A stretch of DNA of 64,000 nucleotides from Heliocidaris erythrogramma (Eukaryota; Echinodermata; Echinoidea; Camarodonta; Echinometridae), in assembly GCA_025617745.1 (NCBI GenBank), contig CM046858.1, forward strand, positions 27,177,453 to 27,241,452. The letters run 5' to 3'. Every line of letters starts with the position of its first letter. Within the stretch, counting starts at the first letter, position 1. This document shows, piece by piece, positions 21,191 to 32,315 of this stretch. Made by a program: the position numbers and the translations under genes. The notes beneath the pieces are model-generated. The model was not told the DNA's origin. It saw only the letters and a program-made list of their open reading frames with translations, and did not search any database.

Positions 21191-21452
21191 TAGCCTGAAA
21201 ACGGGATAATCATACTAAGATCGACACATTTTTGTCCCCTTGAAGACACCATACAATTTAATGTTTGAAAATTTCTACCCAACGACCTGACTGTTTAGTA
21301 AAAGCCGACATTATTTTGTATATAGGGTATGGTTCAATTTTCTCAATATAGTGCTAACATGCTTTGCTTTCAACATGACTAAATTCACTGAAATTTTACT
21401 AAAAGTACACTCACTCTTGAGCGACACTTTCATTTTCTTGGCACACCCTGTA

Positions 21453-22285
21453 GAGCTCTCATTCAAGGCCATCGTTTTCTCCACAGCTTTAGCTGTTCAA
21501 TATCGAAGATGATCATTAAAGCAAACTCATTACTATTCACTCTAAACAAAAAGAAAAGGGTCACGCTTCGCTTGTACCTCCCGGTTATTATTCATCCACG
21601 ACCTTGGTCGGGCATTGACTCAGCCCATTATACAATTTCCTTTATTAAGTGCGGTATTTTCGTGGGATGTAGGCAAAAAAATGAGAAGTGAGAAAATACA
21701 TTTATTGGTGCAAAAAGATATGAAAATAACAAAATTATTAAAGGGTATTTCCCTTTTTTCTCACCGTAAGGTCGATAAATTTAATTTATGTAAAGTGTTG
21801 GTGTAAACATACACTATCCTATGAATAGTTAAAAACGTGAGCCAGTATTGACATTTGTTGTGGTATAAGCCGTTTTATTAACCTACCCAAGAACCATTTA
21901 TTTATGTATCTCTTTCTCTATTTGATTTTTATTTTATTTACTTATCTATCTATATACGCATTTATTTAATTTATTTCATTCTTTTTATCTATTCTTCATT
22001 TGTTTGTAGATTTTTTGTTTTTGATTATATTTTTTTTCAGAGACTATATGTTTCTTCCATGCTTTTGATTACATTTTTATATAGTTTTAGGATTAGATAA
22101 GCTTCTGCTTTCCTAATTTGCCTAAAGAGATTTGAACCAGCAAGAAAAAATGGGACATGGTCATATGCATTTGAAGAATATTATTAACTATTTCTAAATT
22201 TAATATTCTGTGTCCTTGTGTCAAAACCATGAGGTACAAAACCATTTTTTTTTGTTTTTTGTTTTTGCTTGTATGTACAAAAAGG
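21453..22285. other. AT-rich unique sequence, no gene seen
   Basis: Includes a TTTATTTAT-rich stretch around 21895-21990. No supported gene. Confidence 0.5.
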
Positions 22286-22287
22286 AG

Positions 22288-22452
22288 TATAGCTACATTC
22301 CTACGGGACTTGTGGTTTCAAAACTTTAAGTTAGCGAAACTTTACCGAGACAACGACTCACTAGCAAGGACGAGGGTTCATACGGTCTGAAACTACAAGA
22401 TACCAGTAACTTAAAGTTGTGAAACTACAAACGAAACTTAAAGTGTAGCTCC
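22288..22452. mobile_element. Foldback MITE
   Basis: Left arm GTATAGCTACA...GTGGTTTCAAAACTTTAAGTTA is inverted at the right as TAACTTAAAGTTGTGAAACTAC...GTGTAGCTCC. The loop is about 60 bases. No target duplication seen. Confidence 0.6.
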
Positions 22453-22517
22453 CTCGGAGTGAACCTGACTTATATTGTCTGCTCACTGCCACAAGGATAA
22501 CTCCCTTCTAACCTATC

Positions 22518-22600
22518 GTCTGTTTAGAGCCAGAAGGGCATTAACTCTGTGTAAAAGTACATGATTAACCTATTAAAGCCCTTCTGGCTTTCAACAGACA
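22518..22600. repeat. AGCCAGAAGG palindrome
   Basis: Left arm GTCTGTTTAGAGCCAGAAGG is matched by a right arm ending CTTTCAACAGAC, with a slightly longer loop than other copies. Confidence 0.85.
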
Positions 22601-23188
22601 ACATATATTCAAATAGGCCAAGGTTTTGACAATAGATACGCACACACTGATAAAGAGTCCTTGGTACCAGAGCTTTGATGAAAATCGATACCTTTTTTGA
22701 AAGCTACTGCTAAAAGTGGAATAGGTGGAAATATGATGAGAAAATGATGCTTCATAGAATTCATTAAAGTAGTACTAAATGGCTTTTTCTTTTGTATGAT
22801 ACAAGAAAGAAAATATATATATATCACACACTTTGTTGATGGTCAATACTACACTGATCTTTTGACGTACATGCATGCATTTTGCTCAAGGCTCGTGCGA
22901 TATAGTCAAGGCCATTCAATATTACATAATTATTCTCCCTTATCCATCAGGCTTAATTGGGTCAACCATATCCTTTCCAGATGAAGCAAGATTCTCATAT
23001 CAATCAATGACAATGCCAAGGTCATGGAAGGCCTCGCTACATAATTTCCTATGAATATTTTTCATGAGATGCTGTTGTGGTAACCTACTTTTGTTAAGAT
23101 CTTTTCAGCACATCCCAGCCTATGATGTAAAATAGACTAGTTTGATACTTTATATTATTGAAGTATATGGATGTTTCTCACCAAAGCA
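22601..23188. other. Unique sequence, no gene seen
   Basis: No repeat or coding region recognised beyond incidental frames. Confidence 0.5.
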
Positions 23189-23428
23189 CCGGTGGCATAG
23201 CTACAGGAGGGCAAGGGGCACATCCTCAGCCCCCATCAGATGGTGTTGGGGGGAGAAAAAGAGAGAGAAACAATGGGACAATGGGAGAGGTGGAAGGCAA
23301 ATTAAAAAGATGATTGCACCCCCTTACACACTCTCATTCCACCCATTGACTTTGTGTTTTTGTATTAACCTAGTAAGACCTGTGCCCCCCCCCCCCCATG
23401 ATGCTAGTGCCCCATGCTATGCCACTGG
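23189..23428. mobile_element. TIR MITE (240 bp) with C-run
   Basis: CCGGTGGCATAGC at the left is inverted at the right as GCTATGCCACTGG, followed inward on both sides by GGGGCAC/GTGCCCC words. A C-run (about 23387-23397) lies near the right end. No coding region. Confidence 0.7.
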
Positions 23429-24240
23429 CCAGAATCCCAGGTTATCAACTTTTTAATTCAACCATCTATCGATGGAATCCTCTGGATACATTTGGTGATG
23501 CTATGTCAGGGAAGCATGCACCAGGCTGTTCAAAAAAAGGAACCCCAAACAGGGAGAACAAGAAGAATTTGATGATTGGTCCCCTCTTAACTTCTCCTTA
23601 ATATCAATGGTATCAACATACTAGCATCACATCATTGTTTTTTAACCGTTTCAACTCCAGCAGACCATATCAAGTATTTATAAATAAAGTGGTTGTTTTC
23701 TGCATGCGGCCTAGTTCTCTGTTCATGCTCTGATATTTTCATCTTCAATTAAATGATTTTTTTTGTGGGTGTCTACTGCAGTCAACAACATTCTCTTTAC
23801 CCCCTTATTTCCCAAGGGCATATCATACGTCAGCAAATATTTTAGTTATGAAATTGATATTTTTTTCCTTGAAACATAGATAGGTGCATGTAACTCATGA
23901 CATAATGATAATGGAATAATAAAAAAGGGATAGTGCCCAAAAATTAAATTTGTCAATTCTTTTGAGGTATTAACATTTTATTAGCAGTTTTTGGAGGGCT
24001 CCTAAATGTTTATGCTAAGCCCTTTCTATGCGTTTAGAGTACTACCCTGCTTTTTAAAAAGTAATATTTCATAATATAAGTGTATAAACACATGAATTTT
24101 ATATTTCGGGGTATAATAGCTGTTTTAGTTTATACTGATGGTTACTATTAAAAAAGAGGTTTCAAAATGTAACTCATTGATATGTATGGTTCAAGGACAA
24201 TTAATTGATTTGATGATTTCAACATCAGGCAGTATATGAA
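23429..24240. other. AT-rich unique sequence, no gene seen
   Basis: Nothing supported apart from incidental short frames. Confidence 0.5.
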
Positions 24241-24257
24241 CAATTAAATGATGTAAC

Positions 24258-24340
24258 CATTTTTTTTTTCTTCTTTTCTTTTATCTTTCATGATGTCTTC
24301 CTCCTTTTGCTGTTTTCATTGGGATCATAACCAGGTGAGT
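24258..24340 (+). promoter_or_regulatory. Candidate recursive splice site 2
   Basis: Strong pyrimidine tract (24260-24320), then GGGATCATAACCAG|GTGAGTCTC, a 3' splice site abutting a perfect GTGAGT donor at 24334/24335. The last 10 bases before the junction resemble those at 46399 (ATAATCAG). It is 15.8 kb downstream of site 1 on the same strand. Confidence 0.55.
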
Positions 24341-24370
24341 CTCATTATATAGGAAACTGAAATATAGTTA

Positions 24371-24451
24371 GCTGAGAATCATAAGGGCATTAACTAATAA
24401 ACTGTAATAGAGAATTGAGAACTAACGTCTTTCTGGCATGATCCAACACAT
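24371..24451. repeat. AGCCAGAAGG palindrome, degraded copy
   Basis: GCTGAGAATCATAAGGGCAT and the inverted TAACGTCTTTCTGGCATGAT are diverged arms of the family. Confidence 0.5.
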
Positions 24452-24520
24452 GCTCCAATGTCATTTGCTCCGGGGTTTATTTTGTCAAACGTATATACTG
24501 TACATAAAGGTTTCATTATC

Positions 24521-24712
24521 CCCCCCCCCCCCCCCGAACAACTGGGGGGGGGGGGGGATCGGGGTAGTCATTTTATTGGGGGTAATTTTTCCTGTGGGGT
24601 GATTGTCCGTGGGGGGGGGGGGGGGGGTAGTTGTCCAGGGGGTAATTGTCCTAGGGGGTAGTTGTCCAGGGGATAGTTGTCCGGGGTAGTTTTCCAGGGG
24701 GCAGTTCTCCTA
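24521..24712. repeat. G-rich ~16-bp minisatellite with C/G homopolymers
   Basis: C-run, then two long G-runs, then repeated GGGGGTAGTTGTCCAG-like units. Several G-tracts lie within 200 bases, so G-quadruplex formation is plausible on the + strand. Confidence 0.85.
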
Positions 24713-25590
24713 GAATCGCATTTTATGTTAGGTTTAGTTAGGGTAAACGTTGGGTATAGAGCTGGTTCCAGGGATGAAATGAGTTTGACCATGCGATTGT
24801 TACCGGCACATGTGCCTATTTGTTTTAATAAAAAAATTGTCCAGAATGTATGTATTAAGCTTGTTGTGGATGTAGTTAGGTAGCTGTTTAAAAGAACATA
24901 TTTAGACAGTAGAGCTGCTGCATTTTTTGCTTGTTTTACAAGACTGACCAGACCTCTTATCAATTACCAGCCATGTTCATCACCTTGAAAATACATCTTT
25001 AGCTTTTCTTCAAATTTTCTGAAAGTGCTAATGATTGCAAACCTTAGGCAATTTCAGTAGCCTCATGTTTTTCCTCCTTTTGAAATGTGCAAATGTACAT
25101 GAATCCTGTAGGTAATGTAATATTGTATTGGAATTGTCCTTAAGTTGATATATCTTTAAGGTATTTGTGACAGTGTTCATGATATAGCTGGTGGAAGCAC
25201 ATCACTGCAGTAGAAAGGAAGAGCCACAAAGGGAAAGGGTTTTTTGCTAGAGTTACATCAGGCTGTCAACACGCCTCCTGAAAGTAAACATTATCTCTCG
25301 CAATCGCTCTTCCCCCGCCCCCAACCCCCTCCCCTCCATCACCTTGAATGTTGTTGACCATGAGTATGTGGTTAACCGACATCAATCACTTGATGGTTTG
25401 CTCTCCGCAGATCACCATCATCTTCATCATCTTCCTGAGCATCACTTAGATACAGTGGAAAAAGGATTTAAGTGACAATTGCTTAAAAGACAAACGAGGC
25501 CTCTCCTGACATTTAGTGCTTTAACTGTCCAAATGGATATCACGCTCTGAAAATTCAGTTTAACATCTCATGCACCTGTGATGATTGCAC
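24713..25590. other. Unique sequence, no gene seen
   Basis: TTAGGTTTAGTTAGGG words near 24728 resemble part of the dispersed repeat at 12330 and 52385. No gene. Confidence 0.45.
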
Positions 25591-25592
25591 CA

Positions 25593-25630
25593 CGGTCAAT
25601 TTTCGGTCAATTTTCGGTCAATTTTCGACA
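25593..25630. repeat. Short 11-bp tandem repeat
   Basis: GGTCAATTTTC occurs three times in succession. Confidence 0.85.
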
Positions 25631-26275
25631 CCAACCAAATTTTTTCCTAACCTCAACCACCCTGGGCTGATACTACCTAATCATAAACCTAACGTAATGC
25701 CTAATTGCAATCCTATAACCTTATTATTTGACAAAATAGAGCCCAGAGAAATTGTCCGTCAAGCAGATTTCAGAGTACCAAACAATAAACACAATGTGGT
25801 CAAATTGTCTGTTTTCAGGCATTTTCTTGCTAATTTTCGACAATTTTTTTTAAAAACTTCACTTGTCTCCTTATGTCATTGAGGCTGGGCCAGGCCATAT
25901 CACCTAACCCATGTGCATGTCTCATCTATACGCTGGCTGATGGAATACCCCACGTCCCACCGCTACGTCCCAGGCTAAAAACATGCACGTTGTCACCAGA
26001 GGGAGATATGCATGTTGCTGTTTTACTCTTTATATACAACCTTTCCTGACATTAAAGAGAAAGCCGATTTATTATCTTAACGGTCATCAACTATTCATGG
26101 AGTAATTTCAGCCTGACGCGCAGAGAGAAGGAAGCTGGCACGATGAATGCTGAATGCGTTTGCCATAATTCATGGTAGATTTGCAGGCAAGGTCGGGGTA
26201 ATTATAAAAAAAGAACAAACTAAATATTAGCAGAACAGGGCATCAAAGAGGCAAGGCCTTGAGGCTAATTGTGCA
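25631..26275. other. Unique sequence, no gene seen
   Basis: Segment 26080-26215 has relatively complex sequence with ATTCATG and TAATT words and no open frame. It might be regulatory, but nothing decisive. Confidence 0.35.
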
Positions 26276-26278
26276 ATG

Positions 26279-26420
26279 ATCGTCTCTCTATCTCTATCTC
26301 TATCTCTGTCTCTCTCTGTCTCTCTCTCTATCTCTATCTCTCTCAATCTCTATCTCTCTCAATTTCTATCTCTATCTCTATCTCTCTCCATCTCTCTCTA
26401 TTTCTCTCTCTCTCCTTGTC
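26279..26420. repeat. (CT)n/(CTAT)n microsatellite
   Basis: Imperfect CT and TATCTC repeats; the Ser/Leu frame through it is not a gene. Confidence 0.95.
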
Positions 26421-26779
26421 CTTTTGATTGGGTTTGTACTGAGGATGACATTGGCTTTTGTATTCAACGAAAATACAAAAAAAATCATCAAAATTGAAAT
26501 ATCCTGATTAATAAAACATGCTTTGCCTTGATCCCCACCTTCGGGTTTAAGTCAATAGTTTTGTCGGTTCACAACAACATGTTACACCGACGCTACTTGG
26601 TGTGGTGTGGCGTAGAATAAATACCATGTGTGAGAATTATGAAAACTCAGTCATGTATCAGCTGCACAGGACCTATAATGGCACTCCCAAGAACCCTTCA
26701 TTAACTTCCTCAAAACAAAAGGAAATGATATCGCGAGAACAACAAACCGTAACATTCAAGGAGAGCACGTAAATAGAGA

Positions 26780-27560
26780 GTTGGGAATAGCATCGTGGGA
26801 TGCGCGGGCTGGGAAGTGACTCAGGAGACATGTACTTTTTGTCTGGGAATTTTTTTTTCCCGTGGTTAGATGCCCTTGCAAGCTCTAACAACTTCTTATA
26901 GATTAATTCTACCCATATTTGCAAGCATGCAAGGTGAACTATATCCACTTTTAAATAATATTTTCCTTTGGCAGCATGAATACAGACTTTATCAAGATGC
27001 CAAAGACTATATTTTTCTGTATTATACTTATGTTTTTTGCTATGTTGGGCTTAACCTCAAACAAGAGAATTGGGAGCATGGGCTGTAGGAAGTGACTTGG
27101 AAGTCATGTACTTTTATTTGGTATGATTTGTGGCTATTTTATGTCCTTTCAAGCTCCAGCAATTTCTTGGAAATTACTTCTTTCCAGTATAGGAAGCATG
27201 CGTGGTAAAGCATTTGTCCTCGATGCATTGTGTTTTGTCATTGATTGTGTGGGAAAAAAGTATTTGAAATAATGGGGCACAGAATAATGTTTTTTCATTT
27301 GTTATTATCCATACTGCAATTTGTTGCTATGCACGTCCAAACCTCAGACAGTATTTGATTGGCAGCAGTGACTTCTGCTCTTAACAGATTAAAACCCTAA
27401 AACTTCTTGAGATAGAAGCATATAACAACTGTTTTAATCTGTAAATATACATGCACCTATTCCTTGTTATTTTGGCTTAAACCTCAGACAATTGTATTTC
27501 ATCTGTCACTATGCATACACCTGCCTGTTGCTATGTTGGGTTAAATCTCGGATACTGTAA
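26780..27560. repeat. Degenerate ~280-bp tandem repeat, about 3 units
   Basis: GGAAGTGACT...CATGTACTTTT recurs at 26812 and 27089, and TGCTATGTTGGGCTTAACCTC-like words recur at about 27037, 27322 and 27530. The units are diverged and the last one is rearranged. No coding potential. Confidence 0.6.
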
Positions 27561-28686
27561 ATGCACGTGGACCTTACACTCTGTAAGTTACAAGTTGTGC
27601 ATAGCAGATGTCTACCAATCAAAGTTGAGCAAATCCAGCATATATTGTGACATTTTAAGTATTATTATTCTTCATGTCATTAGGTCCACATTTCAAGATT
27701 TCCCTTGGTGAAAATCAACATGTATTCTTTCGGTATCAAACTTTTTAAATGTCTATAGATCGTAGTAGAAGCGACCGGTTTCTCATGATCACATACAAAA
27801 GAATTCCTGGCTGTTGTAAGTGCACGTTGCACATTGATGTATACCCATATATTCCTTCCCTACCCTCTCCTCGCTAGAGAAATACAGTTAATAAATCAAT
27901 ATCATTCAATCTAATTGGGTCAGTGTGTATTACCTTTCCAGGTTAATGTTCCTGTTTAACCAAAAGAATATTCTCCCCATGCCAAATTAATATCTCATTT
28001 TCCAAATAAGTCAGAGATACGAGGCACGGATGCATGCCGTGATTACCGTGAATGGGCTGAATTTTTAACTCCCAAAGAGATGCCGTCCTCGATGTATACA
28101 CTACACCCATGAAGTGTGGACTTGATTGTGCAATGATGGTAGTGGGGATGAGAGCTGGAGGGTTAATCCATTATTCATAGTGGTTATGAAAGTATTGGAT
28201 TTTAACCTCTGGAGTTCCAAGGCACTGGTGATCAAAAGAACCCTCCCTGACGTAGCATTTTGTTTGGGCTACGGCCGGGATGGGAAGGGTTAAGCGATGG
28301 GGGGTCGGTGTATGGCTCACTCATGTATCTGGGTCAGGAGATATTGCTTACTCGTCCAAGGTTAACTTTGACTTCATTTCACCCGCAAAGAGGCGAATTC
28401 AATGTCCATGCGGGGGTGAAACCATTCTCGGCAAAAGGAATTCTAATTTTGGTCGGTGGTTAAGGTCTTCTGCGTAACATTACAGAAACAAAAACATAGC
28501 AACATGAATTAATGACGTTATTCAGTTGTTGTTTTTAATGAATACTACAGCGTTTTGCACTTAATTAACCTTTAAACTTATAATTAATGTAAGTACATGA
28601 TCCTGTTTTGTGATTGACATGTGGCTTTCAGGATGCCACTTTATTTTGATTGGATTTAAATTTGTAGACATGCATGTACATTGCCA
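27561..28686. other. Unique sequence, no gene seen
   Basis: Segment 28010-28480 is of higher complexity and GC than its flanks, with short open frames lacking motifs or splice context. Confidence 0.4.
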
Positions 28687-28960
28687 AGGGCGGATCCAGG
28701 GTTTTATAAAAGAGGGGGCAGAAATATCAGAAAAATTTCTGACAAGCAAAAAAAAAAAAGAAGAAAAAAAAAAGGTTATCATTTATAATTTTGGTCCAGT
28801 TTTCCCTAAAAATTCTCTGACTAGCAAAAAAAAAGAAATGGTTATCACCTTTTTGGGATCTCCTCCAATATTATCTGACAAGCAAAAAAAAAGGGGGCAC
28901 GTGCTGGAAGTAACCCCCCCCCCCCCCCCAATAAATCTGCCACTGCATGCCCTTGATATT
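28687..28960. mobile_element. Degraded MITE with internal repeats
   Basis: Left end GGGCGGATCCAGGGTTTT and right end with C-run then AATAAATCTGCCACTGC are weakly inverted (GGCGGATCC against GGCAGATTT). TCTGACAAGCAAAAAAAAA recurs three times inside (about 28738, 28815, 28874). No coding region. Confidence 0.5.
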
Positions 28961-29005
28961 TGTTTGCATTGGTTATGTTGATACATGTATTTTGTTTTAG
29001 CACTA

Positions 29006-29043
29006 CCCCTCCCCCCCCCCCCCCCACAAAAAAAAAAAAAAAT
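29006..29043. repeat. poly(C)-poly(A) tract
   Basis: C-run passing through CA into an A-run. Confidence 0.9.
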
Positions 29044-29373
29044 TAAAATTAAATGGTACATTTAAGTACATCTCCTAAATGCTCCCTATGGTGTGCACTA
29101 TAAGATGAATGCTTTACATGTTTTCCAGTGAACCTTGATAAGAAGAATCTGCCTGGAAGAAACAGAGAGGGAAAGATTAAAGTCAGAAATCTCATTTATT
29201 TATCTGGGTCGCCCCATATTCATTTCAAGGCCAACCCTTTTGCCTCCATTTGATCATTATATGGCATGGCCTTGTACTTGCCCATTCATATTTAATGGTG
29301 CGTGCTTGAAACACTTCAATTTATTTTTTCTCTTTCCTCTCCATGCTCCTCCTTTTATTTCTCTCTGCTGCAG

Positions 29374-29569
29374 TCTACATCCATTGCCTCCATTTCAGGA
29401 TGGATCAGTTGTTTTCTTTGCTGCCTTCAGCAAAGTACATGTTAAAGAGAAGGTGGATTTCTGGTCACGAAATATTGTAAAAGAAACTGGCTCAAAGCAA
29501 TTGGGAAAGGTTGATCATGTCTGCATAAGAAATGATGTATACTGTGAGGTGTCGGAATCATCAAAATGA
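29374..29569 (+). CDS. Very tentative 3' terminal exon
   Basis: I do not recognise a protein family. What is visible: a long pyrimidine tract (29318-29370) ending CTGCTGCAG at 29373, a second CAG at 29398, and an open frame to a TGA at 29567-29569. The last 56 residues have balanced, charged composition (for example VKEKVDFWSRNIVKE). Using the first acceptor, the exon would begin with the third base of a codon, the same phase as the candidate at 48115. No good donor follows and no AATAAA is close. Pyrimidine tracts ending in CAG are frequent here, so chance is a real alternative. Confidence 0.15.
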
Positions 29570-29681
29570 TAAGAAAATGACAGAATTTTGCGATAAAGCA
29601 CATGCACTGCACACAGAAGTGGGTATAAAAAGCTCACAAATTATTTTTAACCGTTCCCAGAACCCAACATTCTTTCTATAA

Positions 29682-29979
29682 AGGGATATGCCACCAGGCG
29701 GCCGTGGGGAAAGTCAGGATTGCGTAAGCCCCATTCACTCGTTCACAAAGTTTGCGCGTCGAACGCGTCCGTCAGACTGCTGGGATTGCGTTTCGGACTG
29801 CACAAAGCCGACCGAATCTCGCACGAAGGCTTGAGCTTGAGCTCAGGCGGAGGGTGCATGTTGTGTGGCGACCAGCTTGTCCGAAGTTTGCACCCCGTGG
29901 GGCAACTGCATGATCAGGTAACGATCACGGTGCCCTCTCGTGGCATAAAAATGTCTACAATCTGTGTTTGAGTATCCCT
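29682..29979. mobile_element. TTAA-type MITE A (298 bp)
   Basis: AGGGATATGCC at the left and GAGTATCCCT at the right are inverted for about 7 bases. The right flank is TTAA (29980-29983); the left flank is ATAA, one base off. The GC-rich interior gives an 83-codon frame with no motif. It abuts MITE B at the shared TTAA. Confidence 0.5.
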
Positions 29980-29983
29980 TTAA

Positions 29984-30445
29984 AGATTAACTTTGTGAAA
30001 AATTGTGAAATCAGCTCAAATGCCAGTGAATTGTGTGCAATACTCTAACTACATATATAATTAAGGATATGTGAAAGTATGAGAGAAAATGGAACCCGTT
30101 TACTATCCTAAAAAGAGAAAATCGCGATCGATCGCTAGCGCAATTCGCTCTGCTTCTTTGCTGCGCAGTAGTCACAAAAACCAAGCAACAGCGCTTGGCG
30201 ATTTCAGAGCGGGTTTCCAGGCTGTACGGTATTCTGTGATAGAGCGAGGTATGCGAACCATAAGGGTTCTTTAGAGTTCGTGGTACTCTAGCCCGACATC
30301 AATGTAAATATCTTGATATATAAACGACCGATCAGCTTATAAAACTCGGGCGATTCCTGTCTGACCTAAAGGTTTGCAATTATAATTACAGCATTAGCTG
30401 GAACAGTGATTTTTTTTCAATCCTGGGCAAAGTTATTCAATCCCT
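29984..30445. mobile_element. TTAA-type MITE B (462 bp)
   Basis: TTAA (29980-29983) and TTAA (30446-30449) flank inverted ends: AGATTAACTTTG at the left and CAAAGTTATTCAATCCCT at the right, which match if the left end carries small deletions. The ends resemble the AGG-starting ends of the THAP element at 10812, suggesting a related transposase. Confidence 0.55.
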
Positions 30446-30690
30446 TTAAGATGTCTTCCATATTGACTGGATAATGTACATATCAGGTTTACATTGGTGA
30501 TTTTAATATGTGATCTGGGATTTGCCTCAGTTGTATTACTTCCAAGATATAGAGACATGATTAGAGTGTGATTGGGTATTAGCTTGAAAGGTTAATCATG
30601 ATTTCTATAATGTGTATATCGATTAGCACAGTAAGGGTTTATTTCCACCCATTTCAATTCGTACACATTAATCATACGTCTGCCATAAAA
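30446..30690. other. Unique sequence, no gene seen
   Basis: AT-rich, no supported feature. Confidence 0.5.
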
Positions 30691-30699
30691 ATACCCAAG

Positions 30700-31265
30700 G
30701 GTGCTCCAAATATTGCAAGTTGAATAACTTCCTTCAATAATTTACAAGTATTAATACAATAGCACCAGAAATTTAGACATCTTGAATAGTGCATGTCAGT
30801 ATTTCAAGAGTATGAGATGTAGTTATGACTTTGAGAGTGGAAAAATGGCTGTTTGTCCCCAAATATCACAAGTTGAAAGGCTTAATTTTATACGCACACA
30901 CATAGTCACAACAAAAGAGACTAGAATTGACTTTGAGTGTGAAAATCTAGGTTAAAGTATGGATATCGCAAGTTGAATAACTTCATTTTCAAATTTTACG
31001 ATCGTAACCACAATAGAAGCAGAAATGTAGATATACGACCTGTATGGAATACTGCAAGCTGTTAGCTTTTCAAGGGTAGAGATACAATGATGATTTTGAG
31101 GGTGAAAAATATTGGTTTGCCTCCAAATACCACAGGTTTCAAAGCTTGATTTCAAAATTTACAAGCATTAGCACAATAGGAGCAGAGAATCAGATTTTAT
31201 TGAATACGTTTCAAGGCTAAAAATACAATTATGACTTTATAGAGAGTGGAAAAAAATCTAGGTTT
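30700..31265. repeat. Degenerate ~150-bp tandem repeat, about 4 units
   Basis: TGCAAGTTGAATAACTTC (30714, 30866 variant, 30966, 31129 variant), TTTACAAGTATTAACACAATAG-like and TATGACTTTGAGAGTGG (30823, 30928, 31092, 31229) recur in order. One unit is shortened to about 100 bases. Confidence 0.7.
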
Positions 31266-31565
31266 TTCTTTCATACAACAGTGAAAGCAGAGTAAGATTT
31301 ATTTTCATCACAGGTGGGATTTTATTGTTCCAAACTCTGTCATATTTTCAGGTTTGTTGGAAGAAAGCTTTGGATAAGCTAGGGGGGAAATAGAGAGAAA
31401 GGAGGTTACCCGCTCACATGCTTTTATTCAGAGAGGACAAAAAAATATTAGTTCATAACCTGCTTTCTTGACGGGCATAATAGGATTTTAGAGGACAGTG
31501 GTGTATGAGTCCCTGATGTATATTTTTCTTTCTTGAACACAGTCAACGTAGTTATCTGTTAAAAT
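31266..31565. other. Unique sequence, no gene seen
   Basis: No supported feature. Confidence 0.5.
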
Positions 31566-31641
31566 GTCTGTTTAGAGCCAGAAGGGCTTTAACTCATATA
31601 TATTTTATATAGAATTAATGCCCTTCCAGCTCTCAACAGAC
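31566..31641. repeat. AGCCAGAAGG palindrome
   Basis: GTCTGTTTAGAGCCAGAAGG pairs with a right arm ending CTCTCAACAGAC, with an AT-rich loop. Confidence 0.85.
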
Positions 31642-31899
31642 TGTTGGGTTTACTATACAATTCGTCGCTGAATCCACGAAGTGGTACAACATCCCGTGCA
31701 TCTTTCAAAACGCATTCTGAGAAAAACGTGATCCAGATTTTTGCATGTTGAAAACAGCAAATTTGACTCGTTGATATGAATTAAACTTGATAAATCATAT
31801 ATGTTAAGAACGAGAAGAATCTTGTCTACCCGTTCATGTAGAAAATTAGAGTTGTTCATGTGAAATGTTAAGCAATGCAAGGCTGCAACCATTTATGAC

Positions 31900-32315
31900 A
31901 TTGTGTGCCACTTCATGAAAAAAAAATATGCGTAATCTGGGTACGCACTGTGTTTTGGTATTCGCAAAGCGACACAGCGGTCTGTGCCGCGCACTACACA
32001 TTAATTTGCTTTTTACTTTTTAACGAAGTGACAAATTGGATGTGCGCGTGTACCATGCGCGCTCTTTATCCATACGTGCGCTCCATTCACCATAATATAG
32101 AAAACGTGTCACTTTGTGAATTAAATGGTTGGCCTTTTTGAGGTTCGTGTCGTTTTGATCATACCTTATTTTAGCAGAATAATCAAAATTGATACTTGAA
32201 ACTTCGTTTTGTTATAAATGATGGTAAATAGATGCTAAAAATTGAAAAAAATGAAATTTGATATTTCACACTATTTTTTGGCATTGTGCCACTTCGTGAA
32301 TTAAATGTCGAATTG
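31900..32315. repeat. Region with repeated GTGCCACTTCGTGAA words
   Basis: GTGCCACTTCATGAA (31906), GTGTCACTTTGTGAATTAAATG (32106) and GTGCCACTTCGTGAATTAAATG (32286) are spaced about 190 bases apart. This indicates a short, diverged tandem repeat. Confidence 0.55.

Larger units (their letters stand above)
19961..21306. mobile_element. TIR element with 7-bp target duplication
   Basis: GGCTTTTACTAAAC begins the left end and GTTTAGTAAAAGCC closes the right end. A longer inner match runs through GGGTAGAAATTTTCAAACATT. GACATTA lies on both sides (19953-19959 and 21307-21313). The left arm carries an extra GC palindrome (GCGGCGCAGCGCGGC). The interior consists of two 144-bp direct repeats and a pyrimidine-rich minisatellite, with no transposase. 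A 78-bp relative lies at 42640-42717, also with a 7-bp duplication. Superfamily unassigned. Confidence 0.7.
19284..21450. mobile_element. Mariner-like element ends enclosing a nested element
   Basis: TA|CAGGGTGTTTCAGTAAAA at 19282 and an inverted ACACCCTG|TA end at 21443-21452 are the outer TIRs, and the match extends imperfectly for about 24 bases. TA flanks with a CAGGGTGT start are typical of Tc1/mariner elements. Most of the interior is the nested element at 19961-21306 plus GA microsatellites. No transposase remains. Confidence 0.55.

Noticed and set aside
20543-21193. 216-codon open frame
   Set aside because: Composed of Ser/Phe/Leu/Tyr from a T/C-rich minisatellite inside a transposon, with similar openness in other frames; no domain or splice context.
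24568-24963. 131-codon minus-strand frame
   Set aside because: Its C-terminal part reads the G-rich minisatellite; the rest has no motif.
29135-29373. N-terminal part of the 144-codon frame
   Set aside because: Runs through a polypyrimidine tract and changes composition at the CTGCAG; only the part after the acceptor is even a candidate.
29720-29971. 83-codon frame
   Set aside because: Lies wholly inside a short TTAA-flanked MITE and has no motif.
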